In this document: positions 7,685 through 14,333 of the stretch, piece after piece
How the letters are laid out: the number at the start of each line of letters is the position of its first letter
Position numbering within the stretch: the stretch's first letter is position 1
DNA from: JAZTZP01 sp045637525
Lineage (GTDB): Bacteria; Bacillota; Clostridia; UBA1381
DNA length: 15,790 nucleotides
Direction of reading: 5' to 3'
NCBI GenBank assembly: GCA_045637525.1
Contig: JAZTZP010000028.1
Span: 1-15,790, forward strand
Notes under the pieces: generated by a model
What the model saw: the letters and a program-made list of their open reading frames with translations, nothing else
Told to the model about the DNA's origin: nothing
The model's database searches: none
Made by a program: the position numbers and the translations under genes

Positions 7685-8797
7685 ATGAATTTTAAGAAAC
7701 TGTCTTTAATTACTGCACTAATTCTTATTACTGTTTCACCTTGTGTTTTTTCGGCATATGAGTGGGCGGAGGAAGCAGTCGGATATTGCGTTGAAAATAA
7801 AATAATGCAGGGGATGGGCGACGGTGATATGAACCTTGGCGGTCATCTTACAAAATCGCAAATGGCTAAAATGCTTGGTTTGTCGTTTAATGTTGAAAAC
7901 CACGACAGTATGCAGGTTAAAGCTGTTCCTGAGACACATTGGTCGTATGATTATGTAAGGAAATTTCAAAACTGCATACTGAAAAAGGATGAGTTTTATC
8001 CCGATGAAGATGTTACACGTGAAGAGTTTACGGCAAGTCTTGTACTTGCATCGGGTAAAACAAAGGGCTGGGTTTTAAATTCCACCATAATAGACGACAA
8101 CTTTTCGGATGCGGATGATGTTGATAAGGATTATAAGTCACTTCTTATTGTAGCTGTTGAACGAGGATATATGATGGGCGAGGCAGGAAAGCTCCGGCCT
8201 AAGGATAATCTTACAAGAGCCGAAGCGGCGGCGCTTATATACAGAGTTTTAGAGGCGGCAAAAGGAAACATTACATTGGAGCTTGGCATAGAAAAGACAG
8301 AAACGCCGCTTACCGGCGAACCGCAGATAAGCGTAGAATCCGCACAGGCATGGGCAAAGGCAAAGGGTGCACATCAGCGTTTTATTGATATAGCCCCCAC
8401 ATATTGGAAATACGGGGAGCTGACAGGTATAAGACCTGAGGTTTTATACGCACAGGCGGCAAAGGAAACGGGCTTCGGAAAATACGGCGGCAACGTTACG
8501 CCTGACATGAACAACTGGGCCGGAATAAAAACAGCTTCGGCGTCCGGCGATAAGCGTGAGGATCACGAAACATTTGCAACGCCTGACGATGGCGTGAGAG
8601 CTCATTTCAATCATATGACTGCCTATCTTGGTACAGAGCCTGTGGGCGAAACGCACGGACGTTATCGCGTAGTTAAAACAATTTCATGGGCAGGGACTGT
8701 TAAGTATATTGAGGAGCTTGGCGGAAAATGGTGTCCTGATTTATATTACGGATACAGTATTCTGAGAAAATACATAGAGGTAATGGCAGGGTACTGA
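7685..8797 (+). CDS. Secreted SLH-domain protein with C-terminal glucosaminidase domain
   Basis: A probable wall-anchored peptidoglycan hydrolase that cuts the glycan backbone next to N-acetylglucosamine. The 370-residue protein has a signal peptide (1-23, ending PCVFSA), and three S-layer-homology-type repeats at roughly 25-66, 82-122 and 138-188. These contain the AVGYCVENKIMQG, DEDVTREEFTASL and PKDNLTRAEAAALIYRVLE patterns. A linker (190-218) leads to a glucosaminidase (Pfam Glucosaminidase-like) domain (about 220-370). There AQAAKETGFGKYGG (256-269) carries the likely catalytic E261, followed by NNWAGIKT (276-283). SLH domains usually bind pyruvylated secondary cell wall polymers. AAAGGA sits about 8 bases before ATG 7685. 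The gene follows the amidase by 29 bases, so the two hydrolases with different bond specificities are probably co-expressed. The exact cleavage type cannot be read from the sequence. Confidence 0.88.
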   Translation: MNFKKLSLITALILITVSPCVFSAYEWAEEAVGYCVENKIMQGMGDGDMNLGGHLTKSQMAKMLGLSFNVENHDSMQVKAVPETHWSYDYVRKFQNCILKKDEFYPDEDVTREEFTASLVLASGKTKGWVLNSTIIDDNFSDADDVDKDYKSLLIVAVERGYMMGEAGKLRPKDNLTRAEAAALIYRVLEAAKGNITLELGIEKTETPLTGEPQISVESAQAWAKAKGAHQRFIDIAPTYWKYGELTGIRPEVLYAQAAKETGFGKYGGNVTPDMNNWAGIKTASASGDKREDHETFATPDDGVRAHFNHMTAYLGTEPVGETHGRYRVVKTISWAGTVKYIEELGGKWCPDLYYGYSILRKYIEVMAGY

Positions 8798-8841
8798 TTG
8801 CAAAAGTTTCATGTTTTGTGAAAGGAGCTGATAACTGTAAA

Positions 8842-9597
8842 ATGACTTTTTATATAAATTCTGCATCTAATGCAAAAATAAAATATATAAAATCACTTTC
8901 TCAGCGTAAAAACCGAATGAAAAACAGACAATATATTACAGAGGGACTGCGTTCGGCAGAGGAGGCACTCCGCTCCCTCGATACGGATATGCTTGTTGTG
9001 ACGAAAGAGTGCATAGAAAAGCTCCCGTCAGAGCTTGCAGGGAATGTATATGTGGTTCCTGAGTTTATATTTGAAAAGATAAGCGAAACCGCTTCGCCTC
9101 AGGGGGCACTTGCGGTAGTTAACATGAAAGAAAAGCTTCCCAAACTAAGAAATGACGGGGCGTATGTTTATTGCGACAATATACGTGACCCGGGAAATCT
9201 CGGAACTATTATCCGTACTGCGGACGGAGCAGGGTTTGACGGTGTTATTCTGTCATCAGACTGCGTTGACTGCTATAATCCGAAAACAATTCGCGCGTGT
9301 ATGGGCTCGTTTTTCAGGATGAATATTTATGAAAATATGAGTATGTCAGAATTTGACGGTTTTAAAATTTATGGCGGTATATTGGATGATTTTACGAAAG
9401 ACTACCGTGAGGTGTCATACAGTGGCGGCGTGGTTATTGCGGTAGGAAACGAGGCAAACGGAATCAGTGAAGAAAACAAAAAGTATTGTACGGGAATAAA
9501 AATCCCGATTTACGGACAGGCGGAGTCGTTAAACGCGGCAGTTGCGGCGGCACTTATGATGTATGAAGCGGCAAACCAAAGAAGAAAATACAAATAA
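8842..9597 (+). CDS. SpoU/TrmH-family RNA 2'-O-ribose methyltransferase
   Basis: A SAM-dependent SPOUT methyltransferase expected to methylate the 2'-OH of a ribose in rRNA or tRNA; the target site cannot be told from sequence. From ATG 8842 it has 251 residues. An N-terminal substrate-binding domain (1-100, starting with the SASNAKIKYIKSL pattern typical of the family) is followed by the knotted catalytic domain. That domain has motif 1 NIRDPGNLGTIIRTADGAG (113-131), motif 2 AVGNEANGI (200-208), and motif 3 IPIYGQAESLNAAVAAALM (221-239). ATG 8842 is chosen by homology. The upstream AAAGGAG (8821-8827) is 14 bases away, which is longer than usual, but an in-frame GTG at 8818 would put that site inside the coding region. 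It lies 67 bases upstream of ahcY, which would recycle its product S-adenosylhomocysteine. Confidence 0.92.
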   Translation: MTFYINSASNAKIKYIKSLSQRKNRMKNRQYITEGLRSAEEALRSLDTDMLVVTKECIEKLPSELAGNVYVVPEFIFEKISETASPQGALAVVNMKEKLPKLRNDGAYVYCDNIRDPGNLGTIIRTADGAGFDGVILSSDCVDCYNPKTIRACMGSFFRMNIYENMSMSEFDGFKIYGGILDDFTKDYREVSYSGGVVIAVGNEANGISEENKKYCTGIKIPIYGQAESLNAAVAAALMMYEAANQRRKYK

Positions 9598-9664
9598 TTA
9601 ATCTGAAAAAAATTTTAAAGACTTTAAGTTGTGCATAGCGGCACAGAAAGGAAAGGTTATAATA

Positions 9665-10909
9665 ATGAGCGAGGTAAAAGATATTTCCCTTTGGGAAGAC
9701 GGACAGAGAAAAATTGAATGGGTGAAGGCAAACATGAGCCTTTTAAACAGTATACGTGAGGATTTTGAGCGTGAACAGCCGTTTCGCGGACTTCGTGTTG
9801 CGCTGTCTATTCATCTTGAGGCAAAGACTGCGTATCTTTGTAAGGTGCTTGCGGCAGGCGGTGCCGAGATGTATATTACGGGCAGTAATCCTCTTTCAAC
9901 ACAGGATGATGTTGCGGCGTCTCTTGCGCATGACGGACTTAATGTATATGCATGGCACGACTGTACGGCGGAGGAATATGAGCATTGCTTAAGACAGGTA
10001 ATAGAAGCAAAGCCGAACATTATAATAGATGACGGCGGAGACCTTGTAAATCTTATACACAACGAATACCCCGACTATATTCAGTACGTTATAGGCGGCT
10101 GTGAGGAAACGACTACGGGAATAATCAGACTTATTGCCATGAACCGTGAGGGTAAATTAAAATTCCCGATGATGCTTGTAAATAACGCACGTTGTAAATA
10201 CCTTTTCGATAACCGTTACGGAACAGGTCAGTCGGTATGGGACGGAATAAACAGAACTACAAATCTTATAGTTGCCGGAAAGAATGTTGTTGTGGCAGGC
10301 TATGGCTGGTGCGGTAAGGGTGTTGCAATGCGTGCAAAGGGACTTGGCGCTCACGTTATAGTTACGGAGATAGACCCGATAAAGGCACTTGAGGCAAGAA
10401 TGGACGGATTTAAGGTAATGACAATGACTGAGGCTGCAAAGGTGGGCGATTTGTTCGTTACTGTTACGGGCTGTTCAGGTGTAATAGACACCGATTCGTT
10501 TGCTGTTATGAAGAGTGAGGCTATTTTATGCAATGCCGGACATTTCAATGTTGAAATAAACATGGACGCTTTAGAAAAGATTGCTGTTAAAAAGACACTT
10601 CGCCGTAACAACATAATGGGCTATGAAATGAGCGACGGTCGTGTAATAAATGTAATAGGCGAGGGCAGACTTGTAAACCTTGCCGCAGGCGACGGACATC
10701 CGGCGGAAATCATGGACATGAGTTTTGCAATACAGGCGTTGTCGGCAAAATATCTTGTAGATAATAAGGGTAAGCTTACGTCTAATGTTAATGATGTGCC
10801 GGACGGTATAGACAAAGAGGTTGCAGAGCGTAAGCTCCGCTTCTGGGGTATCGAAATTGATAAATTAACTCCCGAACAGGAAAAGTATCTTAACAGCTGG
10901 CAGATGTGA
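9665..10909 (+). CDS. ahcY: Adenosylhomocysteinase (S-adenosyl-L-homocysteine hydrolase)
   Basis: An NAD-dependent cytosolic enzyme that splits S-adenosylhomocysteine into homocysteine and adenosine, relieving product inhibition of methyltransferases. It has 414 residues. Substrate-domain motifs include SIHLEAKTA (48-56), IDDGGDL (121-127), GGCEETTTG (144-152) and the lysine/aspartate segment CKYLFDNRYGTGQS (177-190). The Rossmann NAD site is GYGWCGKG (212-219) with acidic E235 at the end of the next strand. Conserved AGHF (291-294) and GEGRLVNLAAGDGHPAE (332-348) follow. It ends at ...NSWQM and lacks the C-terminal tail with Lys/Tyr found in larger eukaryotic-type enzymes, so it resembles the shorter Thermotoga/archaeal-type form. 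ATG 9665 follows AAAGGAAAGG (9647-9656) at good spacing; an upstream in-frame TTG (9629) would include that site. No luxS or mtn gene is in the window. Confidence 0.95.
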   Translation: MSEVKDISLWEDGQRKIEWVKANMSLLNSIREDFEREQPFRGLRVALSIHLEAKTAYLCKVLAAGGAEMYITGSNPLSTQDDVAASLAHDGLNVYAWHDCTAEEYEHCLRQVIEAKPNIIIDDGGDLVNLIHNEYPDYIQYVIGGCEETTTGIIRLIAMNREGKLKFPMMLVNNARCKYLFDNRYGTGQSVWDGINRTTNLIVAGKNVVVAGYGWCGKGVAMRAKGLGAHVIVTEIDPIKALEARMDGFKVMTMTEAAKVGDLFVTVTGCSGVIDTDSFAVMKSEAILCNAGHFNVEINMDALEKIAVKKTLRRNNIMGYEMSDGRVINVIGEGRLVNLAAGDGHPAEIMDMSFAIQALSAKYLVDNKGKLTSNVNDVPDGIDKEVAERKLRFWGIEIDKLTPEQEKYLNSWQM

Positions 10910-10913
10910 TATT

Positions 10914-12080
10914 ATGAAAAAGACTTTATATTCTGAATATCTGAATTTAATATTATGCCTCTCGGCTGCGGTGTTTCTCGTTGGTGCATTTACCGGACAA
11001 TGGCCATGGACGGTGTCGTCTTATAATTCGTATGTTTTGCAGGCGTGTTCATGGTTTTCGGGGCGTCTTGATTTAGGTCAGAATTATTCATGGCTTGAAA
11101 TTGCAGAGTACGGCGGAAAATATTATATCAGCTTTCCGCCGTTTCCGTCTTATCTGATACTGCCGTTTGCGGCGGTGTTCGGGAGCGGTTTTCAAAGCGG
11201 ATTTATAGCTTTTGCATCGTTTATTTTAGCAGGTGTGTATTGCTTTAAGCTTATAAAGCACTATTCACCGTCTTGCGAATATGCCGGTTTTTATGCACTC
11301 TTTGCAACGGTTTGTTCAAATTACTTCTTTATAGGAATAAATGACTGGGTTTGGTTTATTGCACAAAATTTATGCTTTACACTGAGCGTTGCGGCTATTT
11401 ATTATGCTTCGTGTGCTAAAGGCGGAATTGCTTTTACGCTGTGGGCGTGTGCTGTGGGTTGTCGTCCGTTTTCTATAATGTATTTTCCGCTTCTTGTTAT
11501 AATATGCTATAAAAATTCAAAGCTTAAGAAAGGTAATTTTGTACTTAAACTGATAAAATGGGGGATAGTACCGTTTATTATAGGTGTGTCTTACATGACA
11601 CTTAATTTCTTGCGGTTTGGTAATCCGTTTGAGTTCGGGCATAACTATTTGCCTGAGTTTATTGAGGCGGAGAACGGTCAGTTTTCGCTATCGTATTTTT
11701 TTGCAAATCTTCCGTGCCTTGTAAAGCTTCCGCCGCTTACTGAAAAGGGTTTTGAGTTCCCGGCGTTTAACGGCATGAATATGTTTGCGGCAAGTCCGAT
11801 ATTTATTTTCGGGGCTGTGGCGTTTGTAAAAAGGATAATAAAAGGCGATATGGCATCGGCTGTTGCGCTTTTATGTTTATGCACAGAGTTGTTTTTTATA
11901 CTGTGTCATAAAACCATGGGCGGCTCTCATTACGGAAACAGATATACGGTGGATGTTTTGCCTTTTGCAATATACGCTGTTGCAAAGGATAGCGTAAAGA
12001 AACCCAATGCACTGTGGACTGCTCTTGCAATTACAGGCTTTGGGCTGAACTTTGGCTGGATAATAAGATATTTCCTGTAA
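10914..12080 (+). CDS. Polytopic membrane protein, probable GT-C-like glycosyltransferase
   Basis: A 388-residue integral membrane protein with about 9-11 hydrophobic segments (for example 9-27, 95-113, 125-140, 147-165, 172-198, 213-232, 291-307, 313-331, 345-358 and 367-386). A conserved-looking external loop has GGKYYISFPPFPSY (67-80). The segments NFLRFGNPFEFG (231-242) and GGSHYGNRYTVDVLPF (336-351) are patterns I associate with bacterial GT-C/GT39-like proteins that use lipid-linked sugars. The usual early Asp-x-Asp/Glu catalytic motif is not clear, so enzymatic activity is unproven. The ATG is 4 bases after the ahcY stop with no convincing ribosome binding site, suggesting translational coupling. 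It is the last gene before the terminator. It could equally be annotated as a membrane protein of unknown function. Confidence 0.7.
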   Translation: MKKTLYSEYLNLILCLSAAVFLVGAFTGQWPWTVSSYNSYVLQACSWFSGRLDLGQNYSWLEIAEYGGKYYISFPPFPSYLILPFAAVFGSGFQSGFIAFASFILAGVYCFKLIKHYSPSCEYAGFYALFATVCSNYFFIGINDWVWFIAQNLCFTLSVAAIYYASCAKGGIAFTLWACAVGCRPFSIMYFPLLVIICYKNSKLKKGNFVLKLIKWGIVPFIIGVSYMTLNFLRFGNPFEFGHNYLPEFIEAENGQFSLSYFFANLPCLVKLPPLTEKGFEFPAFNGMNMFAASPIFIFGAVAFVKRIIKGDMASAVALLCLCTELFFILCHKTMGGSHYGNRYTVDVLPFAIYAVAKDSVKKPNALWTALAITGFGLNFGWIIRYFL

Positions 12081-12083
12081 ACG

Positions 12084-12111
12084 AAAAAAACAAGCCAATG
12101 GCTTGCTTTTT
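12084..12111. terminator. Bidirectional intrinsic terminator
   Basis: CAAGCC (12091-12096) and GGCTTG (12100-12105) form a 6-bp stem around AAT. On the - strand the stem is followed directly by seven U residues (12090-12084), a strong terminator for the small RNA. On the + strand it is followed by C and then five T residues (12107-12111), and would end the operon whose last stop codon is at 12078-12080. The A-tract and T-tract can extend the stem past one A-C mismatch. Confidence 0.88.
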
Positions 12112-12195
12112 CCTTATGAATGTAACTTATAGTTATTAGCAGATATTAAACGCCAATGTATGTATCACCGTCTAATACCCAATTAATACTCTACG
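12084..12195 (-). ncRNA. Candidate small non-coding RNA of unknown family
   Basis: A complete transcription unit is visible on the - strand: a perfect extended-minus-10 promoter (12202-12230), a predicted start near 12195, and a terminator with seven U residues ending near 12084, giving an RNA of about 110 nt. A continuous 11-bp stem forms between 12169-12179 and 12142-12152 (GGUAUUAGACG with CGUUUAAUAUC in RNA sense, two G-U pairs) with a 16-base loop. A second hairpin (12123-12135) has a 5-bp stem UAACU/AGUUA around AUA. An AAGGA sequence (12115-12111) is unpaired just before the terminator. There is no ATG-initiated ORF and no ribosome binding site followed by a start codon, so it reads as non-coding. 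It lies convergent to the upstream operon and divergent from the vanZ operon. I cannot assign it to 6S RNA, SRP RNA or any other family by eye. Confidence 0.75.
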
Positions 12196-12201
12196 AATAC
12201 T

Positions 12202-12230
12202 ATTATAACATCAGTTTTTAAAATTGTCAA
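12202..12230 (-). promoter_or_regulatory. Very strong sigma-A promoter of the small RNA
   Basis: Read on the - strand, TTGACA (12230-12225) and TATAAT (12207-12202) are separated by exactly 17 bases. TG at 12210-12209 gives an extended -10 (TGTTATAAT). Directly upstream of the -35 (12231-12257) is an A/T tract with A4-T7-A4 runs that fits an UP element. Nothing on this strand other than the small RNA lies downstream before the terminator. Confidence 0.88.
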
Positions 12231-12233
12231 GCT

Positions 12234-12258
12234 ATATTTTAAAAAAATTTTAAAATAT
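12234..12258. repeat. A/T-only inverted repeat, 11-bp arms
   Basis: ATATTTTAAAA (12234-12244) and TTTTAAAATAT (12248-12258) are perfect reverse complements separated by AAA. It coincides with the putative UP element of the - strand promoter. Being made only of A and T, part of its symmetry may be compositional chance. Confidence 0.6.
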
Positions 12259-12298
12259 CTGTAATACACAAAAAATATTTTGAAATTATAGATATTTT
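12252..12298. repeat. Inverted repeat, 14-base arms with one G-T wobble
   Basis: AAAATATCTGTAAT (12252-12265) and ATTATAGATATTTT (12285-12298) pair over 14 positions with a single G-U type wobble and a 19-base loop. It shares 12252-12258 with the preceding inverted repeat, so the two structures are mutually exclusive. It lies between two divergent promoters and has no coding content. Confidence 0.6.
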
Positions 12299-12314
12299 TC
12301 ACAAAATTGTGAAA
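12297..12314. promoter_or_regulatory. Operator-like palindrome upstream of the vanZ promoter
   Basis: TTTCACAA and TTGTGAAA form perfect 8-base arms around AA at 12297-12314. The site is 53 bases upstream of the -35 at 12367 and 67 bases upstream of the small-RNA -35. It is shaped like a dimeric regulator site, but I cannot name the regulator. The half-sites are in the opposite order to Rex and CRP sites. Confidence 0.4.
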
Positions 12315-12366
12315 CATGATAAATTAACGCTTATTTTTATGGCTGAAAATACCTGTTTATCTGCTA

Positions 12367-12395
12367 TTGACAATAAAAGTAAAAAGTGTTAAAAT
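12367..12395 (+). promoter_or_regulatory. Sigma-A promoter of the vanZ-cls-rsmF operon
   Basis: TTGACA at 12367-12372 and TAAAAT at 12390-12395 are separated by 17 bases. The predicted start near 12402 gives a short leader of about 24 bases containing GGAGG at 12415-12419, 6 bases before the ATG at 12426. No further promoter or terminator is evident until after 15653. Confidence 0.88.
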
Positions 12396-12425
12396 ATATA
12401 CACAATCAGTTTCCGGAGGCATATT

Positions 12426-12905
12426 ATGAATTTGAAAAGAATGGGATATATTTTTTTGTTTTTATATGTTGTAATTACGGTTTTAATATTTTGTAATTCG
12501 CTTCGGGATGCGGATTTGTCTACTGAGCAAAGCTCCGTTATTGTCCGGATTATAGAAAACATAGTTATTGCCATCGGGAAAATGCCCGATACGGATGCAA
12601 TAACTTTCAGCGTGAGAAAAGCGGCGCATTTTATAGAATTTGCGGCTCAGTCCGGTATGCTCGGTTTGTTTTTCATATTTACATCCGATGTATTTCGTAA
12701 CAAGATTATATATATTCTGTTCTCAGGTCTTTTAACGGCGTGTATTGATGAGTTTTTGCAGATTTTTCCCGCCGGGCGGTCTTCTCAGGTGAGCGATGTG
12801 TTTGTTGATTTTACAGGGGCTGTTGCGGCTGTTTTAGTATGTATTTTAATATTTAATTTTAAGCGTAAAAGGAGGTTTGGTGCATGGATGGATTCTGGCA
12901 GTTGA
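12426..12905 (+). CDS. VanZ-family membrane protein
   Basis: A small membrane protein of the VanZ-like family. The founding member gives low-level teicoplanin resistance by an unknown mechanism; most family members have no known role. The 159-residue protein has about four hydrophobic segments (about 8-24, 74-88, 92-106, 128-145). The family signature is clear: NSL (24-26), RKAAHFIEF (64-72), and DEFLQIFPAGRSSQVSDVFVD (108-128) with conserved acidic, Gln, Gly-Arg and Asp residues. GGAGG lies 6 bases before ATG 12426. Its last 22 bases overlap the start of the cardiolipin synthase gene, suggesting translational coupling and a shared envelope role. This family call does not by itself imply antibiotic resistance. 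Confidence 0.9.
   Translation: MNLKRMGYIFLFLYVVITVLIFCNSLRDADLSTEQSSVIVRIIENIVIAIGKMPDTDAITFSVRKAAHFIEFAAQSGMLGLFFIFTSDVFRNKIIYILFSGLLTACIDEFLQIFPAGRSSQVSDVFVDFTGAVAAVLVCILIFNFKRKRRFGAWMDSGS
12867..12875 (+). promoter_or_regulatory. Ribosome binding site for cardiolipin synthase inside vanZ
   Basis: AAAAGGAGG at 12867-12875 is a near-perfect Shine-Dalgarno 8 bases before ATG 12884. It lies within the last codons of the vanZ gene, in the basic segment FKRKRRFG. It fixes the cls start and shows that the 22-base gene overlap is real. Confidence 0.85.
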
Positions 12906-14317
12906 TGGGAATTATATACGGTCTTAATTTTATTGCGCTTATAGTGATTGTATGCTTTGAACGGCGTGACCCGGTTGTTAGTCTTGCATGGGTGCTTGGA
13001 TTTACGGCGCTTCCGGTAATAGGATTTATAATCTTTCTTATTTTCGGGCGCGGTCTTAAAAAGAAGACTCGTGATATGTATGCCGGTAAATGGCGTATGA
13101 ACATAGATTTAACAGAAAAAATGAAAAAATTTGCTGAGCAGAAGGAACTTACCGAAAAATTGAGAGGCGAATACAGCGACCTTATGCTCTATCTTTTAAA
13201 TACAAACAACAGTATTTATACCGAAAATAACAACGTCAGGATTTTTACCGATGCAAAAGACAAGTATGTTACGCTGCTTGAGGATATAAGAAACGCAAAG
13301 CATACGATAAATATTTTGTATTTTATAATAAGAAACGATGAGATAAGTAAAAGAATAATACGGGCTCTTGCTCAGAAGGCGAGCGAGGGGGTTGAGGTTA
13401 AGTTTATATATGACGATGTGGGCTGTTTGAGAACCTCAAAGCATATTTTCAGACCTCTTATTGAAGCCGGCGGAAGGGTTTGCCCGTTTTTTCCCGTAAA
13501 CCTTTTTGCATATACCAAAATTAACCACAGAAACCACAGGAAAATAGTTGTTATAGATAATGAAATAGGATATGTTGGCGGAATGAATATCGGTGAGGAG
13601 TATATGGGTAAGAAAAAGCCGTCGCCCTGGCGTGATACGCATCTGCGTATAGCAGGTGATGCGGTAACATATCTTCAGAAGGTGTTTGCGCTTGACTGGC
13701 TGTTTTCTACAAAAGAAAATCTGTCTGTTGATATTCATAAATATTTTGAACGTCCGAAAAAGGATTACGGAACAAGCGGTATTCAGATTGTGGCGAGCGG
13801 TCCTGATTCGGATAATGAGGAGATAAAGTGCGGAATGATAAAGATGCTGTCTAAGGCAAAGAAAACGGCGTATCTCCAGACTCCGTATTTTGTTCCTGAC
13901 AGCGCATTTTTAACAGCAATCGAGCTTGCGGCAAAATCGGGAGTTGAGGTTGTTGTCATGATTCCGGCAATACCCGATAAGCAGTATGTTTATTATACCA
14001 CATATTCGTATATAGGTGAGCTTTTAGATGCCGGTGTTAAGGTGTATACCTATCCTGCATTTTTACATGCTAAGGCTATGGTGATAGATGATGAGGTTTT
14101 AACGATAGGCACATCCAATATGGATGTAAGAAGCTTTCAGCTGCATTTTGAAGTTAATGCCTTTATATATGACAGTACAGTTGTGTCAGAATACGCGCGT
14201 ATATTTAAAAAGGATTTACGCGAGTGTCATGAAATAACTGTGGACGAATATAAGAAACGTGGAATTATACAGCAGATGAAAGAGGGATTTTTCAGACTGT
14301 TCTCACCTATAATGTAG
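12884..14317 (+). CDS. cls: Cardiolipin synthase (phospholipase D superfamily)
   Basis: A membrane enzyme that condenses two phosphatidylglycerol molecules to cardiolipin and glycerol. The 477-residue length is typical of bacterial ClsA-type enzymes. Two N-terminal membrane segments (about 8-24 and 32-55) end in RGLKKKTRD. The phospholipase D catalytic repeats follow: HKD1 with H218, K220 and D225 (NHRKIVVID, then GGMN), and HKD2 with H395, K397 and D402 (LHAKAMVID, then GTSNMDVRS). LQTPYFVPD (331-339) and HFEVNAFIYD (421-430) also fit the family. It starts inside vanZ with its own strong ribosome binding site, and the rsmF-like gene starts 16 bases after its stop. Nothing looks truncated. 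A different phosphatidyltransferase specificity within the superfamily cannot be excluded. Confidence 0.95.
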   Translation: MDGFWQLMGIIYGLNFIALIVIVCFERRDPVVSLAWVLGFTALPVIGFIIFLIFGRGLKKKTRDMYAGKWRMNIDLTEKMKKFAEQKELTEKLRGEYSDLMLYLLNTNNSIYTENNNVRIFTDAKDKYVTLLEDIRNAKHTINILYFIIRNDEISKRIIRALAQKASEGVEVKFIYDDVGCLRTSKHIFRPLIEAGGRVCPFFPVNLFAYTKINHRNHRKIVVIDNEIGYVGGMNIGEEYMGKKKPSPWRDTHLRIAGDAVTYLQKVFALDWLFSTKENLSVDIHKYFERPKKDYGTSGIQIVASGPDSDNEEIKCGMIKMLSKAKKTAYLQTPYFVPDSAFLTAIELAAKSGVEVVVMIPAIPDKQYVYYTTYSYIGELLDAGVKVYTYPAFLHAKAMVIDDEVLTIGTSNMDVRSFQLHFEVNAFIYDSTVVSEYARIFKKDLRECHEITVDEYKKRGIIQQMKEGFFRLFSPIM

Positions 14318-14333
14318 AGAGAGGATTTTTTCT

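Noticed and set aside
8818..8841. GTG start for the SpoU/TrmH-family gene
   Set aside because: It would translate through the AAAGGAG ribosome binding site and add residues not expected in the family.
9598..9664. Possible S-adenosylhomocysteine riboswitch upstream of ahcY
   Set aside because: The 67-base leader is AT-rich and holds only a small TGTGC/GCACA hairpin (9630-9645) and TTAAAG-A-CTTTAA (9615-9627). It lacks the GC-rich pseudoknotted layout expected of an SAH riboswitch.
12084..12195. Short peptide encoded on the - strand instead of an RNA
   Set aside because: Only a roughly 10-codon GTG-initiated frame is present, without a ribosome binding site. The AAGGA near the terminator has no start codon after it.
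12297..12314. Rex or CRP binding site
   Set aside because: The half-sites are TTCACAA then TTGTGAA, the reverse order of the Rex (TTGTnAA...TTnACAA) and CRP (TGTGA...TCACA) arrangements, and the spacer is too short.
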